From the NCBI RefSeq assembly GCF_013346665.1, contig NZ_JABVBB010000021.1, positions 797,006 to 861,005 on the forward strand: 64,000 nucleotides of DNA. The letters are read 5' to 3'. The DNA comes from Sulfitobacter maritimus (GTDB taxonomy: Bacteria > Pseudomonadota > Alphaproteobacteria > Rhodobacterales > Rhodobacteraceae). Of the stretch, positions 45,009-53,955 are shown one piece after another. A program made the position numbers and the translations under genes. Within the stretch, counting starts at the first letter, position 1, and each line of letters opens with the position of its first letter. The notes under the pieces are model-generated. The model worked only from the letters and a program-made list of their open reading frames with translations. It made no database searches and was not told the origin of the DNA.

Positions 45009-48000
45009 ATGACAGAACAGCCGCGCGAATTTACCACTTATAAACTCGATGACCGCTATGACCTGACCGAAGGCCGCGTCTTTCTGACCGGGACACAGGC
45101 CTTGGTGCGGATCATGCTGGATCAGGCCCGCCGGGATCGGGAGGCGGGGCTCAAGACCGCTGGCTTTGTCTCAGGCTATCGCGGCTCGCCCCTGGGCGGG
45201 CTCGACCTTGAATACTGGCGCATCAAAGACCGCGTGGAAAAGGCGGGCGTAAAATTCCTACCCGCCGTGAACGAAGACCTCGGCGCCACCGCAGTGTTAG
45301 GTGCGCAGCAGGCACATCTTGACCCCCATGCAGAGGTCGAAGGCGTCTTTTCCATGTGGTACGGCAAAGGGCCGGGGGTGGACCGCTCAGGCGATGCGCT
45401 GAAACACGGCAATGCCTATGGCTCCGCGCCCAAGGGCGGTGTGCTCGTGGTGGCGGGGGATGACCATGGTTGTGTGTCGTCCTCTATGCCGCATCAATCT
45501 GATGTGGCCTTCATGTCGTGGTTCATGCCGACGCTGAACCCGGCTTCGGTGGCTGAATATCAGGCCTTTGGCGAATACGGCATCGCGCTTTCGCGTTTTT
45601 CTGGCACTTGGGTCGGCTTCAAAGCGATCTCAGAGACTGTCGAAAGCGGCGCATCGGTAGAACTGACCCCGGACCGGGTGTTTAACCAGCCCGACTATAC
45701 CGCCCCGCCCGGCGGGCTGCATGTGCGTCTGGGCGACCTGCCCTCGCCCGAGATTGAAACGCGCATTCATCATAAGCTGGAAGCTGTGCAAGCCTTTCTC
45801 CGCGCGAACCCGATCGACCGGCATATCTATGACACACAGAATGCCAATTTCGGTATCGTCACCACGGGCAAAGGCCATCTCGACACGATGGAGGCGCTGC
45901 GCCTGCTGGGTCTGGGCGAAGCGAAATGTCGCGAACTCGGCATCGACATCTACAAGATCGGCATGGTCTGGCCGCTGGCGGTGGATGACGCGCTGGACTT
46001 TGTGAAGGGCAAGCGCGAAGTCCTTGTGATCGAAGAGAAACGTGGCATCATTGAAAGCCAATTTAAGGAAGCGTTCTACGACTGGCCCGGCTCCAAACCC
46101 GCACGGATGGTCGGCAAGCATGACGAGAACCTGCAGGAGTTGGTGCCGTGGACGGGTGAACTCTCACCGCTGAAACTCGCGCCCATCATCGCGGCCCGTC
46201 TGCATGCTTTTTTCCCCGAAGAGAACCTCGTCGAAAAAGCCCGCGCGTTAACCAACCAACCGCCGATCTTGCTTAACGTCGAAGGGGCCACCCGCACCCC
46301 TTACTTCTGTTCCGGCTGTCCGCATAACTCGTCCACCAAACTGCCCGAAGGGTCCAAGGCCAACTCTGGTATCGGCTGTCACGTCATGGCGTCCTGGATG
46401 GACCGGGACACTGCAGGCTTTGCCCAGATGGGCGGCGAAGGGGTGCCGTGGATCGCGACCTCAATGTTCAACGGCAACAAACATGTCTTCCAGAACTTGG
46501 GCGAAGGCACGTGGTATCACTCAGGCTCACTGGCCATCCGCCAAGCGGTCGCGGCCAAGACGAATATTACCTACAAAATCCTCTACAATGACGCGGTCGC
46601 TATGACCGGCGGTCAGCCAGTAGATGGCCCGGTGTCCGTCGCGGCCATTGCGCAGGCCTGCCGGGCGGAAGGGGTCAAACGGATCGCGCTGGTCTCGGAC
46701 CGGCCCGAATTGCTGGCCAAAGCAGACTTCCCCGCCGAGACCAGTTTCGACCACCGCCGCGATCTGGACCGTGTGCAGCGCGAGCTGCGCGAGATCCCCG
46801 GCGTCACCGTGCTGATATATGAACAGACCTGCGCCACTGAAAAGCGCCGCAAGCGCAAACGCGGGCTGATGGATGACCCAAAGAAATTCGTGATGATCAA
46901 CGATCTGGTCTGCGAAGGCTGCGGCGACTGTTCGTTGGAATCCAACTGCCTCAGTGTCGAGCCAAAGAAGACCGAGTTCGGAACCAAGCGGCAGATCAAC
47001 CAATCGACCTGCAACAAAGATTACTCCTGTCTTAACGGCTTCTGCCCCTCCTTCGTTACGATCGAAGGCGGCAGCCGTCGCAAACGCTCGGGCGCGGGGC
47101 TGGATGTGGCGGGGCTTTCGGCGCAATTGTCGATGCCCGAATTGCCCAAGCTCGACCAACCCTTCAACCTGCTGGTGACCGGCGTTGGCGGCACCGGCGT
47201 GGTCACCGTGGGCGCGCTTATCACGATGGCAGCCCATCTCGAAGGTTTGGGTTCCAGCGTGCTCGATTTCACCGGCTTTGCACAAAAGTTCGGCACCGTG
47301 CTCGGCTATGTCCGCCTCGCCCAGCGGCCCGAAGACGTGCATCAAGTGCGCATCGATCAAGCCGCCGCCGACGCGGTGATCGGCTGCGATATGGTCGTTA
47401 GTTCCGCGCCGAAAGCCTCGGCTCACTACCGCCGCGGCACCCGCATGGTGCTGAACCGCGCGGAGATGCCCACTGGCGATCTGGTGCTGAACCGCGATGC
47501 TGATTTGCGCATCGACGACCGTGAGGCGGTGATCGCGCAGGCGGTGGGGGCTGAGAACCTCAGCGCCTTTGACGCCAACCGCATGGCCGAAGTGCTGATG
47601 GGGGATGCTGTTTTTGCCAATGTGATGATGCTGGGTTTCGCATGGCAAAAGGGGCTGGTGCCGGTGTCGCTTACAGCACTTGAACAAGCGATTGAGTTGA
47701 ACGGCGTCGTGCCAGACAAAAACCGCGCCGCCTTTGGCTTTGGTCGCGTCATGGCTGAAAACCCCGAAGCGATTGAGAAGCACCTTGCCCCTGAACCGGC
47801 GGTTGATGAGGCGGTCGAGAGCCTGATCGCGCGGCGGATGGCGTTTCTCACCGACTACCAAAACGCGGCCTATGCGGAGCGCTACAAGTCACAGTTGGAT
47901 CGGCTTGCAGCAAGCCTGCCTCCGCGGTCGGATGACCTGCTGCGGGCGGCCGCCAAATCGCTGTTCAAACTTATGGCCTATAAGGATGAATACGAGGTTG

Positions 48001-48410
48001 CCCGCCTGCACCGCCAAAGCGGGTTCGAGGAACGCATCGCCGACACTTTTGAGGGCGACTACAAGGTGCATTACCACCTCGCCCCGCCGGCATGGCCTAC
48101 TGGTAAAGATGGCCGGGGACGGCCCAACAAACGCAAGTTCGGCCCGCGGATGGGTCGCGCCTTTGACCTGTTGGCCGCGATGAAACCCCTGCGCGGCACA
48201 TGGGCTGACCCTTTCAGCTATGGCGCGGACCGCAAGCTCGAAGTGGCGCTGATCGAATGGTACGAAGGCGTGATGCAGGCCGCGCCCGCCCTGCCCCATG
48301 ACACGGCGCTTGAGGTGCTCAGCGCACCGATGGAAATCCGTGGTTATGGTCCTGTCAAAGAAGCCGCTGCTGAAAAGGTACAGGCAGAGGTCGCCGCGAA
48401 ACTCCCCTAA
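45009..48410 (+). CDS. Indolepyruvate ferredoxin oxidoreductase family protein, fused alpha and gamma chains
   Basis: 1133 residues from the ATG at 45009, preceded by a GGAGGAG site. The N-terminal part has the thiamin-diphosphate 2-oxoacid oxidoreductase regions (GYRGSPLGGLD, GDDHGCVSS, YCSGCPHNSS-like FCSGCPHNSS), followed by a ferredoxin-like Cys cluster (CEGCGDCSLESNC) and the gamma domain starting VTGVGGTGVVTVG. It oxidatively decarboxylates aryl-pyruvates to aryl-acetyl-CoA, reducing ferredoxin. In Archaea and many bacteria this is two subunits (IorA, IorB); here they are joined in one chain, as is common in proteobacteria. The last part (TADPFSYGADRKLE-like GTWADPFSYG) fits this family. 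Confidence 0.93.
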   Translation: MTEQPREFTTYKLDDRYDLTEGRVFLTGTQALVRIMLDQARRDREAGLKTAGFVSGYRGSPLGGLDLEYWRIKDRVEKAGVKFLPAVNEDLGATAVLGAQQAHLDPHAEVEGVFSMWYGKGPGVDRSGDALKHGNAYGSAPKGGVLVVAGDDHGCVSSSMPHQSDVAFMSWFMPTLNPASVAEYQAFGEYGIALSRFSGTWVGFKAISETVESGASVELTPDRVFNQPDYTAPPGGLHVRLGDLPSPEIETRIHHKLEAVQAFLRANPIDRHIYDTQNANFGIVTTGKGHLDTMEALRLLGLGEAKCRELGIDIYKIGMVWPLAVDDALDFVKGKREVLVIEEKRGIIESQFKEAFYDWPGSKPARMVGKHDENLQELVPWTGELSPLKLAPIIAARLHAFFPEENLVEKARALTNQPPILLNVEGATRTPYFCSGCPHNSSTKLPEGSKANSGIGCHVMASWMDRDTAGFAQMGGEGVPWIATSMFNGNKHVFQNLGEGTWYHSGSLAIRQAVAAKTNITYKILYNDAVAMTGGQPVDGPVSVAAIAQACRAEGVKRIALVSDRPELLAKADFPAETSFDHRRDLDRVQRELREIPGVTVLIYEQTCATEKRRKRKRGLMDDPKKFVMINDLVCEGCGDCSLESNCLSVEPKKTEFGTKRQINQSTCNKDYSCLNGFCPSFVTIEGGSRRKRSGAGLDVAGLSAQLSMPELPKLDQPFNLLVTGVGGTGVVTVGALITMAAHLEGLGSSVLDFTGFAQKFGTVLGYVRLAQRPEDVHQVRIDQAAADAVIGCDMVVSSAPKASAHYRRGTRMVLNRAEMPTGDLVLNRDADLRIDDREAVIAQAVGAENLSAFDANRMAEVLMGDAVFANVMMLGFAWQKGLVPVSLTALEQAIELNGVVPDKNRAAFGFGRVMAENPEAIEKHLAPEPAVDEAVESLIARRMAFLTDYQNAAYAERYKSQLDRLAASLPPRSDDLLRAAAKSLFKLMAYKDEYEVARLHRQSGFEERIADTFEGDYKVHYHLAPPAWPTGKDGRGRPNKRKFGPRMGRAFDLLAAMKPLRGTWADPFSYGADRKLEVALIEWYEGVMQAAPALPHDTALEVLSAPMEIRGYGPVKEAAAEKVQAEVAAKLP

Positions 48411-48785
48411 AACACGGTACAAACACCCAAACCGCTCGGCCTCAAGGTCGGGCGGGCGCGCTTCTGGTCATGACAGCGCCTTAAAGTCACACAAACAGCA
48501 CCTTCCCGCCCAGATTGAACAATCGCGGCCACATGACCCCACGTTGTCCTTGGCAAAGACGCGTGAAACTGCTGCCCTTACCCCAATTAAAGATACGCAT
48601 TCGTACATAACCGCCCGCCACAAGCGGGTTATTGCCACTTGTACGCGGAAGACACGGAATGGAGAGCCGCGCCGCCGAAAGATGCAGTATCGTCACAATT
48701 TCGCCGAGTTTATCCGCGTAAATGTAAACAAGTTGTAAACACATTCCCTGGCTGCCCGTCCGCCCCAACGAAACAGGTGCTGAAC
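48411..48785. other. Intergenic region before the response regulator
   Basis: About 375 bases without a supported gene; overlapping short frames here have no coding character. The section holds a small CCCGC/GCGGG hairpin (about 48612-48632) without a T-tract, and near its end a GTAAA direct-repeat element described separately. The promoter of the response-regulator gene is presumably in the last 100 bases. Confidence 0.55.
48718..48741. promoter_or_regulatory. GTAAA direct repeats, possible response-regulator operator
   Basis: TGTAAACA occurs at 48723-48730 and again at 48734-48741, exactly 11 bases apart (one helical turn), and another GTAAA precedes at 48718-48722. Such same-face direct repeats are the usual site type for OmpR-family regulators (the enterobacterial CpxR site is GTAAA-N5-GTAAA). 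It lies about 45 bases before the response-regulator start. Confidence 0.45.
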
Positions 48786-49763
48786 ATGAAAATCCTTGCT
48801 GTCGACGACGATCCCTTTATCCGCGAACTGCTGCCGATCGTTTTCCGCGAGGCCGAATATCCCCATCTGACCATCGCCGATTCCGGCGCCGCAGCCCTTG
48901 CCCTGCTGAACGAAAGCAAAGAGCCTTTTGACTGTCTGCTGCTCGACATCGAAATGCCGGAAATGGATGGCATCACCCTGTGTCGCAAAGTGCGCGCCCT
49001 GAAGGACTACCAGAACACACCTATCCTTATGGTGACGCTACGCTCAGATGCCGCCTCTATTGAACGGGCCTTTGCTGCGGGCGCGAATGACTACGTCACC
49101 AAACCTTTCGACGTCAAAGATATAGCAACGCGGGTGCATGTGGCCGAACGGATGTTGGAGAACACCGAAAAAGCGCCGCGTCTTGATCTGAACGCCCTTG
49201 CGGATGATGCAGCGCCCGGTGTGCATGAATTCCGCCTCGAAGATCCCGTCCATATCTACGGGGTCGAGCAACTGGTTCTGCCCTTCTCGCTGGGCAATTA
49301 CCTCAGCCAGCTCTCGCGCCAGCACCTTGATATCTGTCAGGTTTTTGCCACCAAGATCGAAGGCATTGAAGATATCTATGCCAATAGCACCAGCAGCGAA
49401 TTCGCCCGTACAATCGCCGCAGCGGCGTCGAGCATTGCCAAGGTTGTCGACTGCCCGCAACTGCTGATGACCCATAACGGCTGTGGGACGATCCTAAGCA
49501 TCGTAACCGGCGACAGCCTGCCCGGCTGGCCAGAGATCGAAGGCATGATCCAAGAAGAATTAGACGCGGTAGATTTGCGTCACAGCGATGGCCGCAATAT
49601 GCCGGTCACCCTCTCGGTTGGCGGGCCGATCCAGCCCAATGCCAGCCGCACTCAGCGCGTGCGCAAGACCTTTGACCGCGCGATCCGCCGGGTGGCATCA
49701 CGTCAAAAGGTCAAACCAGAGGCCGTTTCGCTGCGCAGACCTGCTGTGTCCGCGGCCCACTAA
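48786..49763 (+). CDS. Response regulator with N-terminal receiver domain and degenerate GGDEF-like C-terminus
   Basis: 325 residues from the ATG at 48786. The receiver domain is complete: DDD at 7-9, phosphorylatable Asp54 in LLLDIEMPEMDG, Thr/Lys switch residues in VTLRSD and KPFD. The 200-residue C-terminal part has no obvious helix-turn-helix or HisKA. Its pattern, with VFATKIEGIEDIYANSTSSEFARTI then HNGCGTILSIV where a GGDEF motif would be, suggests a diguanylate-cyclase-like fold that has lost its catalytic residues. It may be a c-di-GMP receptor or a protein-binding output. No kinase is adjacent. Confidence 0.82.
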   Translation: MKILAVDDDPFIRELLPIVFREAEYPHLTIADSGAAALALLNESKEPFDCLLLDIEMPEMDGITLCRKVRALKDYQNTPILMVTLRSDAASIERAFAAGANDYVTKPFDVKDIATRVHVAERMLENTEKAPRLDLNALADDAAPGVHEFRLEDPVHIYGVEQLVLPFSLGNYLSQLSRQHLDICQVFATKIEGIEDIYANSTSSEFARTIAAAASSIAKVVDCPQLLMTHNGCGTILSIVTGDSLPGWPEIEGMIQEELDAVDLRHSDGRNMPVTLSVGGPIQPNASRTQRVRKTFDRAIRRVASRQKVKPEAVSLRRPAVSAAH

Positions 49764-49798
49764 GCAGCGGGACGCGCGAAAGCGCGTTCCATCTCGCG

Positions 49799-50143
49799 TT
49801 AATTGATTGGAAACTGCGCCAGACAGCGCACGGCGTTTCGGCGGTAATCTTCCAGCGTATCCGGCACCGACCGACGGTCGCGCATGACCTCCATCGCCGC
49901 GCGTTTCTGCGCCCAGGTGCCTGTCACATGCCGGTCGAGGATACGCACCGTGATGCCCAGCATCACTTGCTTTTCACCCTCTCCGACCAAGCCCGCCCCC
50001 GATAGCGCCACCGCCGTCAAGGCCAGCGTGTTGGCACAGCGCAAGGCCGCCGCCTCAGAGCCTTCATAGATCCGGCTCTCCGCCGATGCGCCCAGCGGGA
50101 CCAGCGCCAAAATCAACGTTCCGCAAAGGGCGGCAATGCGCAC
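49799..50143 (-). CDS. Small secreted protein of unknown function
   Basis: 114 residues from a GTG at 50143. A signal peptide (ALCGTLILALVPLGASA) precedes a mature helical domain with two cysteines (RCANTLAL and RCLAQF), likely a disulfide pair. It follows the RAM-domain gene by one base on the same strand. No family recognised. Confidence 0.7.
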   Translation of the reverse strand: MRIAALCGTLILALVPLGASAESRIYEGSEAAALRCANTLALTAVALSGAGLVGEGEKQVMLGITVRILDRHVTGTWAQKRAAMEVMRDRRSVPDTLEDYRRNAVRCLAQFPIN

Positions 50144-50144
50144 C

Positions 50145-50384
50145 CTAAAAGACCTTAAAGGTCATCGTGGTGAGGGAGCGCTCAATACCTTCAATGTCCA
50201 ACAGATTGTCGTTGATATAGACGCCAACGTCTTCCCCTTTGGGGATATAGAGCTTCATCAGCAGGTCATATTCACCGGAGGTCGAGTAAAGCTCAGAGTG
50301 GATCTCGCGCAGAGCGATGTCCTCGGCCACGCTATAGGTCGTGCCGGGGCGGCAGCGGATCTGGATGAATACGCAGGTGGTCAT
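50145..50384 (-). CDS. Stand-alone RAM-domain (Lrp/AsnC effector-domain) protein
   Basis: 79 residues from the ATG at 50384 (AGAGG site upstream); the longer frame to 50462 is not supported. The sequence (TTCVFIQIRCRPGTTYSV, then SGEYDLLMKLYIP) is the RAM/AsnC C-terminal fold without a DNA-binding domain. Stand-alone RAM proteins bind small ligands, often amino acids, and sometimes assemble with Lrp regulators. It is divergent from hisB (start 50545), so its promoter region is shared with the histidine genes. Confidence 0.85.
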   Translation of the reverse strand: MTTCVFIQIRCRPGTTYSVAEDIALREIHSELYSTSGEYDLLMKLYIPKGEDVGVYINDNLLDIEGIERSLTTMTFKVF

Positions 50385-50544
50385 GTCGCGCCTCTTTCTG
50401 GGATACGCCACAAGCTGACATATGGACCCCGCGCCCGCAATCCCCGATCTCTGGGCGCCCATCAGTCTGCGATCCCCCGCTTGGGCTTGGCGCGGCGCGC
50501 CGCCCTGCTATAAGGGCGCAGCAATAGCCTCCCGGAGACGCCCC

Positions 50545-51132
50545 ATGCGCCGCAGCACCCTGACCCGCACCACCGCCGAAACCGATGTCACCGTGGAGAT
50601 CAATCTCGACGGTAGCGGCAGCTATGACAATGAAACCGGCGTCGGGTTCTTCGATCACATGCTCGATCAACTGTCGCGTCACTCGCTGATCGACATCAAA
50701 GTGCGGGCCAAAGGCGATCTGCATATCGACGATCACCACACGGTCGAAGATGTTGGCATCACGCTGGGCCAAGCGCTGACCGAAGCACTTGGCGACAAAC
50801 GCGGCATCCGGCGCTACGGGTCCTGTCTGCTCGCCATGGACGACGCACAGATCCGCTGCGCGCTCGACCTCTCCGCACGTCCTTTCCTGATCTGGAACGT
50901 CGATTTCCCGTCCAGCAGCATCGGCAAATTTGACACTGAACTGGTGCGCGAGTTTTTCCAAGCGCTGAGCACACACGGCGGCATCACCCTGCATGTCGAC
51001 GCGCTGCACGGGTTCAACAGCCACCACATCGCCGAAGCAGCTTTCAAATCCGTCGCCCGCGCCCTGCGCGAAGCGGTCGAGACCGACCCCCGCAAGGCCG
51101 ACGCCATCCCCTCGACCAAAGGCGCGCTGTGA
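50545..51132 (+). CDS. hisB: Imidazoleglycerol-phosphate dehydratase
   Basis: 195 residues from the ATG at 50545. Sixth step of histidine synthesis: dehydration of imidazole glycerol phosphate. The two His-rich metal-binding sets are present ([13 protein letters not shown] with DDHHTVED, and [12 protein letters not shown]). It is the monofunctional form, without the phosphatase domain of E. coli HisB. Followed by hisH four bases on. Confidence 0.98.
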   Translation: MRRSTLTRTTAETDVTVEINLDGSGSYDNETGVGFFDHMLDQLSRHSLIDIKVRAKGDLHIDDHHTVEDVGITLGQALTEALGDKRGIRRYGSCLLAMDDAQIRCALDLSARPFLIWNVDFPSSSIGKFDTELVREFFQALSTHGGITLHVDALHGFNSHHIAEAAFKSVARALREAVETDPRKADAIPSTKGAL

Positions 51133-51136
51133 TCCG

Positions 51137-51775
51137 ATGCTAACCGCAATTATCGACTACGAATCCGGCAATCTGCACTCGGCGCATAAGGCATTCGAAC
51201 GCATGGCCCGCGAAAGCGGCGCAGGTGATGTTATCGTTACAGCTGACGCCGATGTCGTCTCCCGCGCCGACCGTCTCGTGCTTCCTGGTGATGGTGCTTT
51301 CCCGGCCTGTATGGCTGCACTTAAAGGCGCAGGTGGTCTTTATGACGCGATGGTCGAAGCCGTCGAAGAGAAAGGCCGCCCCTTCCTTGGCATCTGCGTG
51401 GGCATGCAACTTATGGCAAGCATGGGCCGCGAATACCAAGACACCCCCGGCTTGGGCTGGATCGACGGCGAGGTAACACAAATCACCCCGGCCGACCCCA
51501 AACTCAAAGTGCCACATATGGGCTGGAACGATCTGGTGATCGATCATGATCACGCCGTTTTCGCCGGACTGGAAACAGGCGATCACACCTATTTCGTCCA
51601 TAGCTACCACATGGCCGTATCAGACCCCGCAGAACGTCTGGCGCATGTCGATTACGGCGGTGAAGTCACAGCGGTCATTGGCCGCGACACGATGTTGGGC
51701 ATGCAGTTCCATCCCGAGAAAAGCCAAACCACCGGGTTGCGGCTGATCTCCAACTTTCTAACCTGGACGCCCTAG
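51137..51775 (+). CDS. hisH: Imidazole glycerol phosphate synthase, glutaminase subunit
   Basis: 212 residues from the ATG at 51137. It supplies ammonia from glutamine to HisF. Class I glutaminase triad: Cys87 in GICVGMQ, and His/Glu in FHPEKS near the end. The gene is next to hisB and separated from hisA and hisF by the DUF2147 gene on the opposite strand. Confidence 0.97.
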   Translation: MLTAIIDYESGNLHSAHKAFERMARESGAGDVIVTADADVVSRADRLVLPGDGAFPACMAALKGAGGLYDAMVEAVEEKGRPFLGICVGMQLMASMGREYQDTPGLGWIDGEVTQITPADPKLKVPHMGWNDLVIDHDHAVFAGLETGDHTYFVHSYHMAVSDPAERLAHVDYGGEVTAVIGRDTMLGMQFHPEKSQTTGLRLISNFLTWTP

Positions 51776-51804
51776 CGAGCGCTCCGCCCGCTGCACCGTC
51801 GGAC

Positions 51805-51863
51805 GGTATTTAAGAAAGGATAAAGGGAAGAAGATGCCTTATCTTCATCCTTTTACAAATACC
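51805..51863. other. Long imperfect stem-loop downstream of hisH
   Basis: Three stacked helices: GGTATTT with AAATACC (51805-51811/51857-51863), AAAGGAT with ATCCTTT (51815-51821/51847-51853) and GAAGAT with ATCTTC (51830-51835/51841-51846), with a 3x3 internal loop, an 8-base bulge and a 5-base tip. The sequence is unusually AT-rich for this genome. No T-tract follows. It could be an RNA element, mRNA-end stem or small-RNA part. Confidence 0.6.
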
Positions 51864-51888
51864 GCTGCGCTGCGCCTGCCGCCCTCAA

Positions 51889-51923
51889 AACGCAAAGAAG
51901 GCGCGGAAGATTTCACCCGCGCC
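51889..51923 (-). terminator. Terminator after the DUF2147 gene
   Basis: On the minus strand a GGCGCGG / CCGCGCC stem (51923-51900 region) is followed by a T-rich tail running to 51889. This fits the end of the DUF2147 transcript. Confidence 0.65.
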
Positions 51924-51951
51924 CTCTCGCTTTCGTGGCTTTAAACGCGCG

Positions 51952-52341
51952 CTAATTAACGCGCACCCATGTCTGCTTGGAACAGATAAGCCCGCCTGCC
52001 ACACAGCCAGAAAGCTTTAGCGATTTGCCAGAGACGTTCATTTTGCCAATGTAGATCTTGCCATTTGACGGGCGCCAGACTTTACCCGCGTACTTGCCGC
52101 CGCCTTCGGGTTTCATATCGATCACAAGCGTTTTGCCGATATTGGGTGATTTATATTCCCCGCTGTCATTAAAGGTGCGCGCGATGGTGCCGCAGACTGC
52201 GCCGCCACAGGGGGCCATTTTAACATGGGCATAGGCGCCGTCATCGACCTGCGTCTGCCACATACCGACCGCCGGATCCTGTGCGTAGGCGGCGCCTGTT
52301 AAGCCAAGGCCCAGAAAGGCTGCTGCAAAAAGCTGTTTCAT
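51952..52341 (-). CDS. Secreted DUF2147 protein
   Basis: 129 residues from the ATG at 52341 (GGAGGAG site). The signal peptide (AAAFLGLGLTGAAYA) precedes a beta-rich domain with GMWQTQ, the CGGAVCG and SGCVAGGLICSKQTWVR cysteine pairs. DUF2147 proteins are predicted periplasmic, function unknown. It is transcribed against the histidine genes on both sides (hisH before, hisA after). Confidence 0.88.
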   Translation of the reverse strand: MKQLFAAAFLGLGLTGAAYAQDPAVGMWQTQVDDGAYAHVKMAPCGGAVCGTIARTFNDSGEYKSPNIGKTLVIDMKPEGGGKYAGKVWRPSNGKIYIGKMNVSGKSLKLSGCVAGGLICSKQTWVRVN

Positions 52342-52470
52342 GATCTCTCCTCCCGATCTGGCATTACTGTTATCCATCACTTTGTTTCGGGCAAGATTGA
52401 CCTTGGGTCGCGTTGCAAAATCCCTGACGACGTGCAAAAGGAAACCAACGTTTAGAACAAGGGCCCGGCC

Positions 52471-53190
52471 ATGATCCTCTACCCCGCCATCGATCTCAAA
52501 GACGGTCAGGCCGTGCGCCTCGTGCATGGTGACATGGACCGCGCCACCGTGTTTAACGATGACCCCGCAGCACAGGCGCGTAGCTTTGTGGATGCCGGTT
52601 GTGAGTGGCTGCATCTGGTGGATCTTAATGGCGCCTTTGCCGGTGCGCCCGTGAATGCCGCGCCGGTGGAGGCGATCTTAAAGGCTTGCAAGGTGCCTGC
52701 TCAGTTGGGCGGTGGCATTCGCGATATGGCGACCATTGAAAGCTGGCTCGATAAGGGGCTGGCGCGGGTTATTCTGGGCACCGTGGCCGTAGAAAATCCC
52801 GATCTCGTGCGTGAGGCCGCTGCCGCTTTCCCCGGTCAAGTGGCCGTAGGGATCGACGCGCGGAACGGGCGTGTCGCGACCAAGGGCTGGGCGACGGAAA
52901 CGGACGTTATGGCGACCGATCTGGCGAAGTCTTTTGAAGACGCAGGCGTGGCGGCAATTATTTATACAGACATCAACCGCGATGGCGCGATGGGCGGGCC
53001 GAATGTCAGCGCCACTGCCGATCTGGCGCGGGCCGTGTCTATTCCGGTGATTGCTTCGGGCGGCGTGTCCTCGCTCGATGATCTTGCCGCCCTGCGTGAC
53101 ACAGGTGTCATTGAGGGCGCGATTTCGGGTCGGGCGCTTTATGATGGGGCGATTGATCTGGCGGCTGCCATGCAGATGTTGAAGGTCTAA
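52471..53190 (+). CDS. hisA: ProFAR isomerase (1-(5-phosphoribosyl)-5-[(5-phosphoribosylamino)methylideneamino]imidazole-4-carboxamide isomerase)
   Basis: 239 residues, the normal HisA length. (beta/alpha)8 barrel with [10 protein letters not shown] (general acid/base Asp8 type) and a second phosphate loop [10 protein letters not shown] near the end. Histidine synthesis, fourth step. It is followed after three bases by hisF. Confidence 0.97.
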   Translation: MILYPAIDLKDGQAVRLVHGDMDRATVFNDDPAAQARSFVDAGCEWLHLVDLNGAFAGAPVNAAPVEAILKACKVPAQLGGGIRDMATIESWLDKGLARVILGTVAVENPDLVREAAAAFPGQVAVGIDARNGRVATKGWATETDVMATDLAKSFEDAGVAAIIYTDINRDGAMGGPNVSATADLARAVSIPVIASGGVSSLDDLAALRDTGVIEGAISGRALYDGAIDLAAAMQMLKV

Positions 53191-53193
53191 GCG

Positions 53194-53955
53194 ATGCTGA
53201 AAACGCGCATCATTCCTTGCCTCGACGTGGCCGATGGGCGCGTTGTGAAAGGTGTGAATTTTGTTGGCCTGCGCGATGCGGGTGATCCGGTGGATGCTGC
53301 TATCGCCTATGATGCGGCAGGGGCGGATGAGCTTTGTTTTCTCGACATTCATGCCACCCATGAGAACCGCGGCACGATGTTTGATCTGGTCACCCGCACG
53401 GCAGAGCATTGCTATATCCCGCTGACCGTGGGCGGCGGCGTGCGCACGGTGGCGGATGTACGGGCTTTGCTGCTGGCGGGGGCGGATAAGGTGAGCTTTA
53501 ACTCCGCTGCCGTGGCCAACCCGAACGTCATTGCCGAGGCGGCTGATCATTTCGGCAGCCAGTGCATCGTCTGCGCGATTGATGCCAAAACCGTCAGCCC
53601 CGGCAAATGGGAGATATTCACCCATGGTGGGCGCAAACCTACGGGCATCGACGCGGTTGAGTTCGCCCGCACGGTGGCCGCGAAGGGTGCCGGGGAAATC
53701 TTGCTGACCTCGATGGACCGCGACGGCACCAAACAGGGGTTCAATCTGCCGCTCACCCGCGCCATTTCTGATGCCGTCTCAGTGCCTGTGATTGCCTCCG
53801 GTGGGGTTGGCAATTTGGATCACCTCGTTGGTGGCGTGCTTGAAGGCGGCGCCTCTGCTGTGCTGGCAGCATCGATCTTTCACTTCGGCGAATATACCGT
53901 TCATCAGGCCAAGCAGCATATGGCCGAGGCGGGCATTCCGATGAGGCTCACATGA
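53194..53955 (+). CDS. hisF: Imidazole glycerol phosphate synthase, cyclase subunit
   Basis: 253 residues. It uses ammonia from HisH to make imidazole glycerol phosphate and AICAR. Barrel with catalytic Asp in [15 protein letters not shown] and DRDGT/ASGGVGN phosphate loops. Its stop overlaps the start of hisE (ATGA at 53952-53955). Confidence 0.98.
   Translation: MLKTRIIPCLDVADGRVVKGVNFVGLRDAGDPVDAAIAYDAAGADELCFLDIHATHENRGTMFDLVTRTAEHCYIPLTVGGGVRTVADVRALLLAGADKVSFNSAAVANPNVIAEAADHFGSQCIVCAIDAKTVSPGKWEIFTHGGRKPTGIDAVEFARTVAAKGAGEILLTSMDRDGTKQGFNLPLTRAISDAVSVPVIASGGVGNLDHLVGGVLEGGASAVLAASIFHFGEYTVHQAKQHMAEAGIPMRLT

Noticed and set aside
48487..48768. A 93-residue minus-strand frame in the intergenic region before the response regulator
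   Set aside because: No ribosome binding site, no recognisable domain and low-complexity composition; it partly overlaps the likely promoter.
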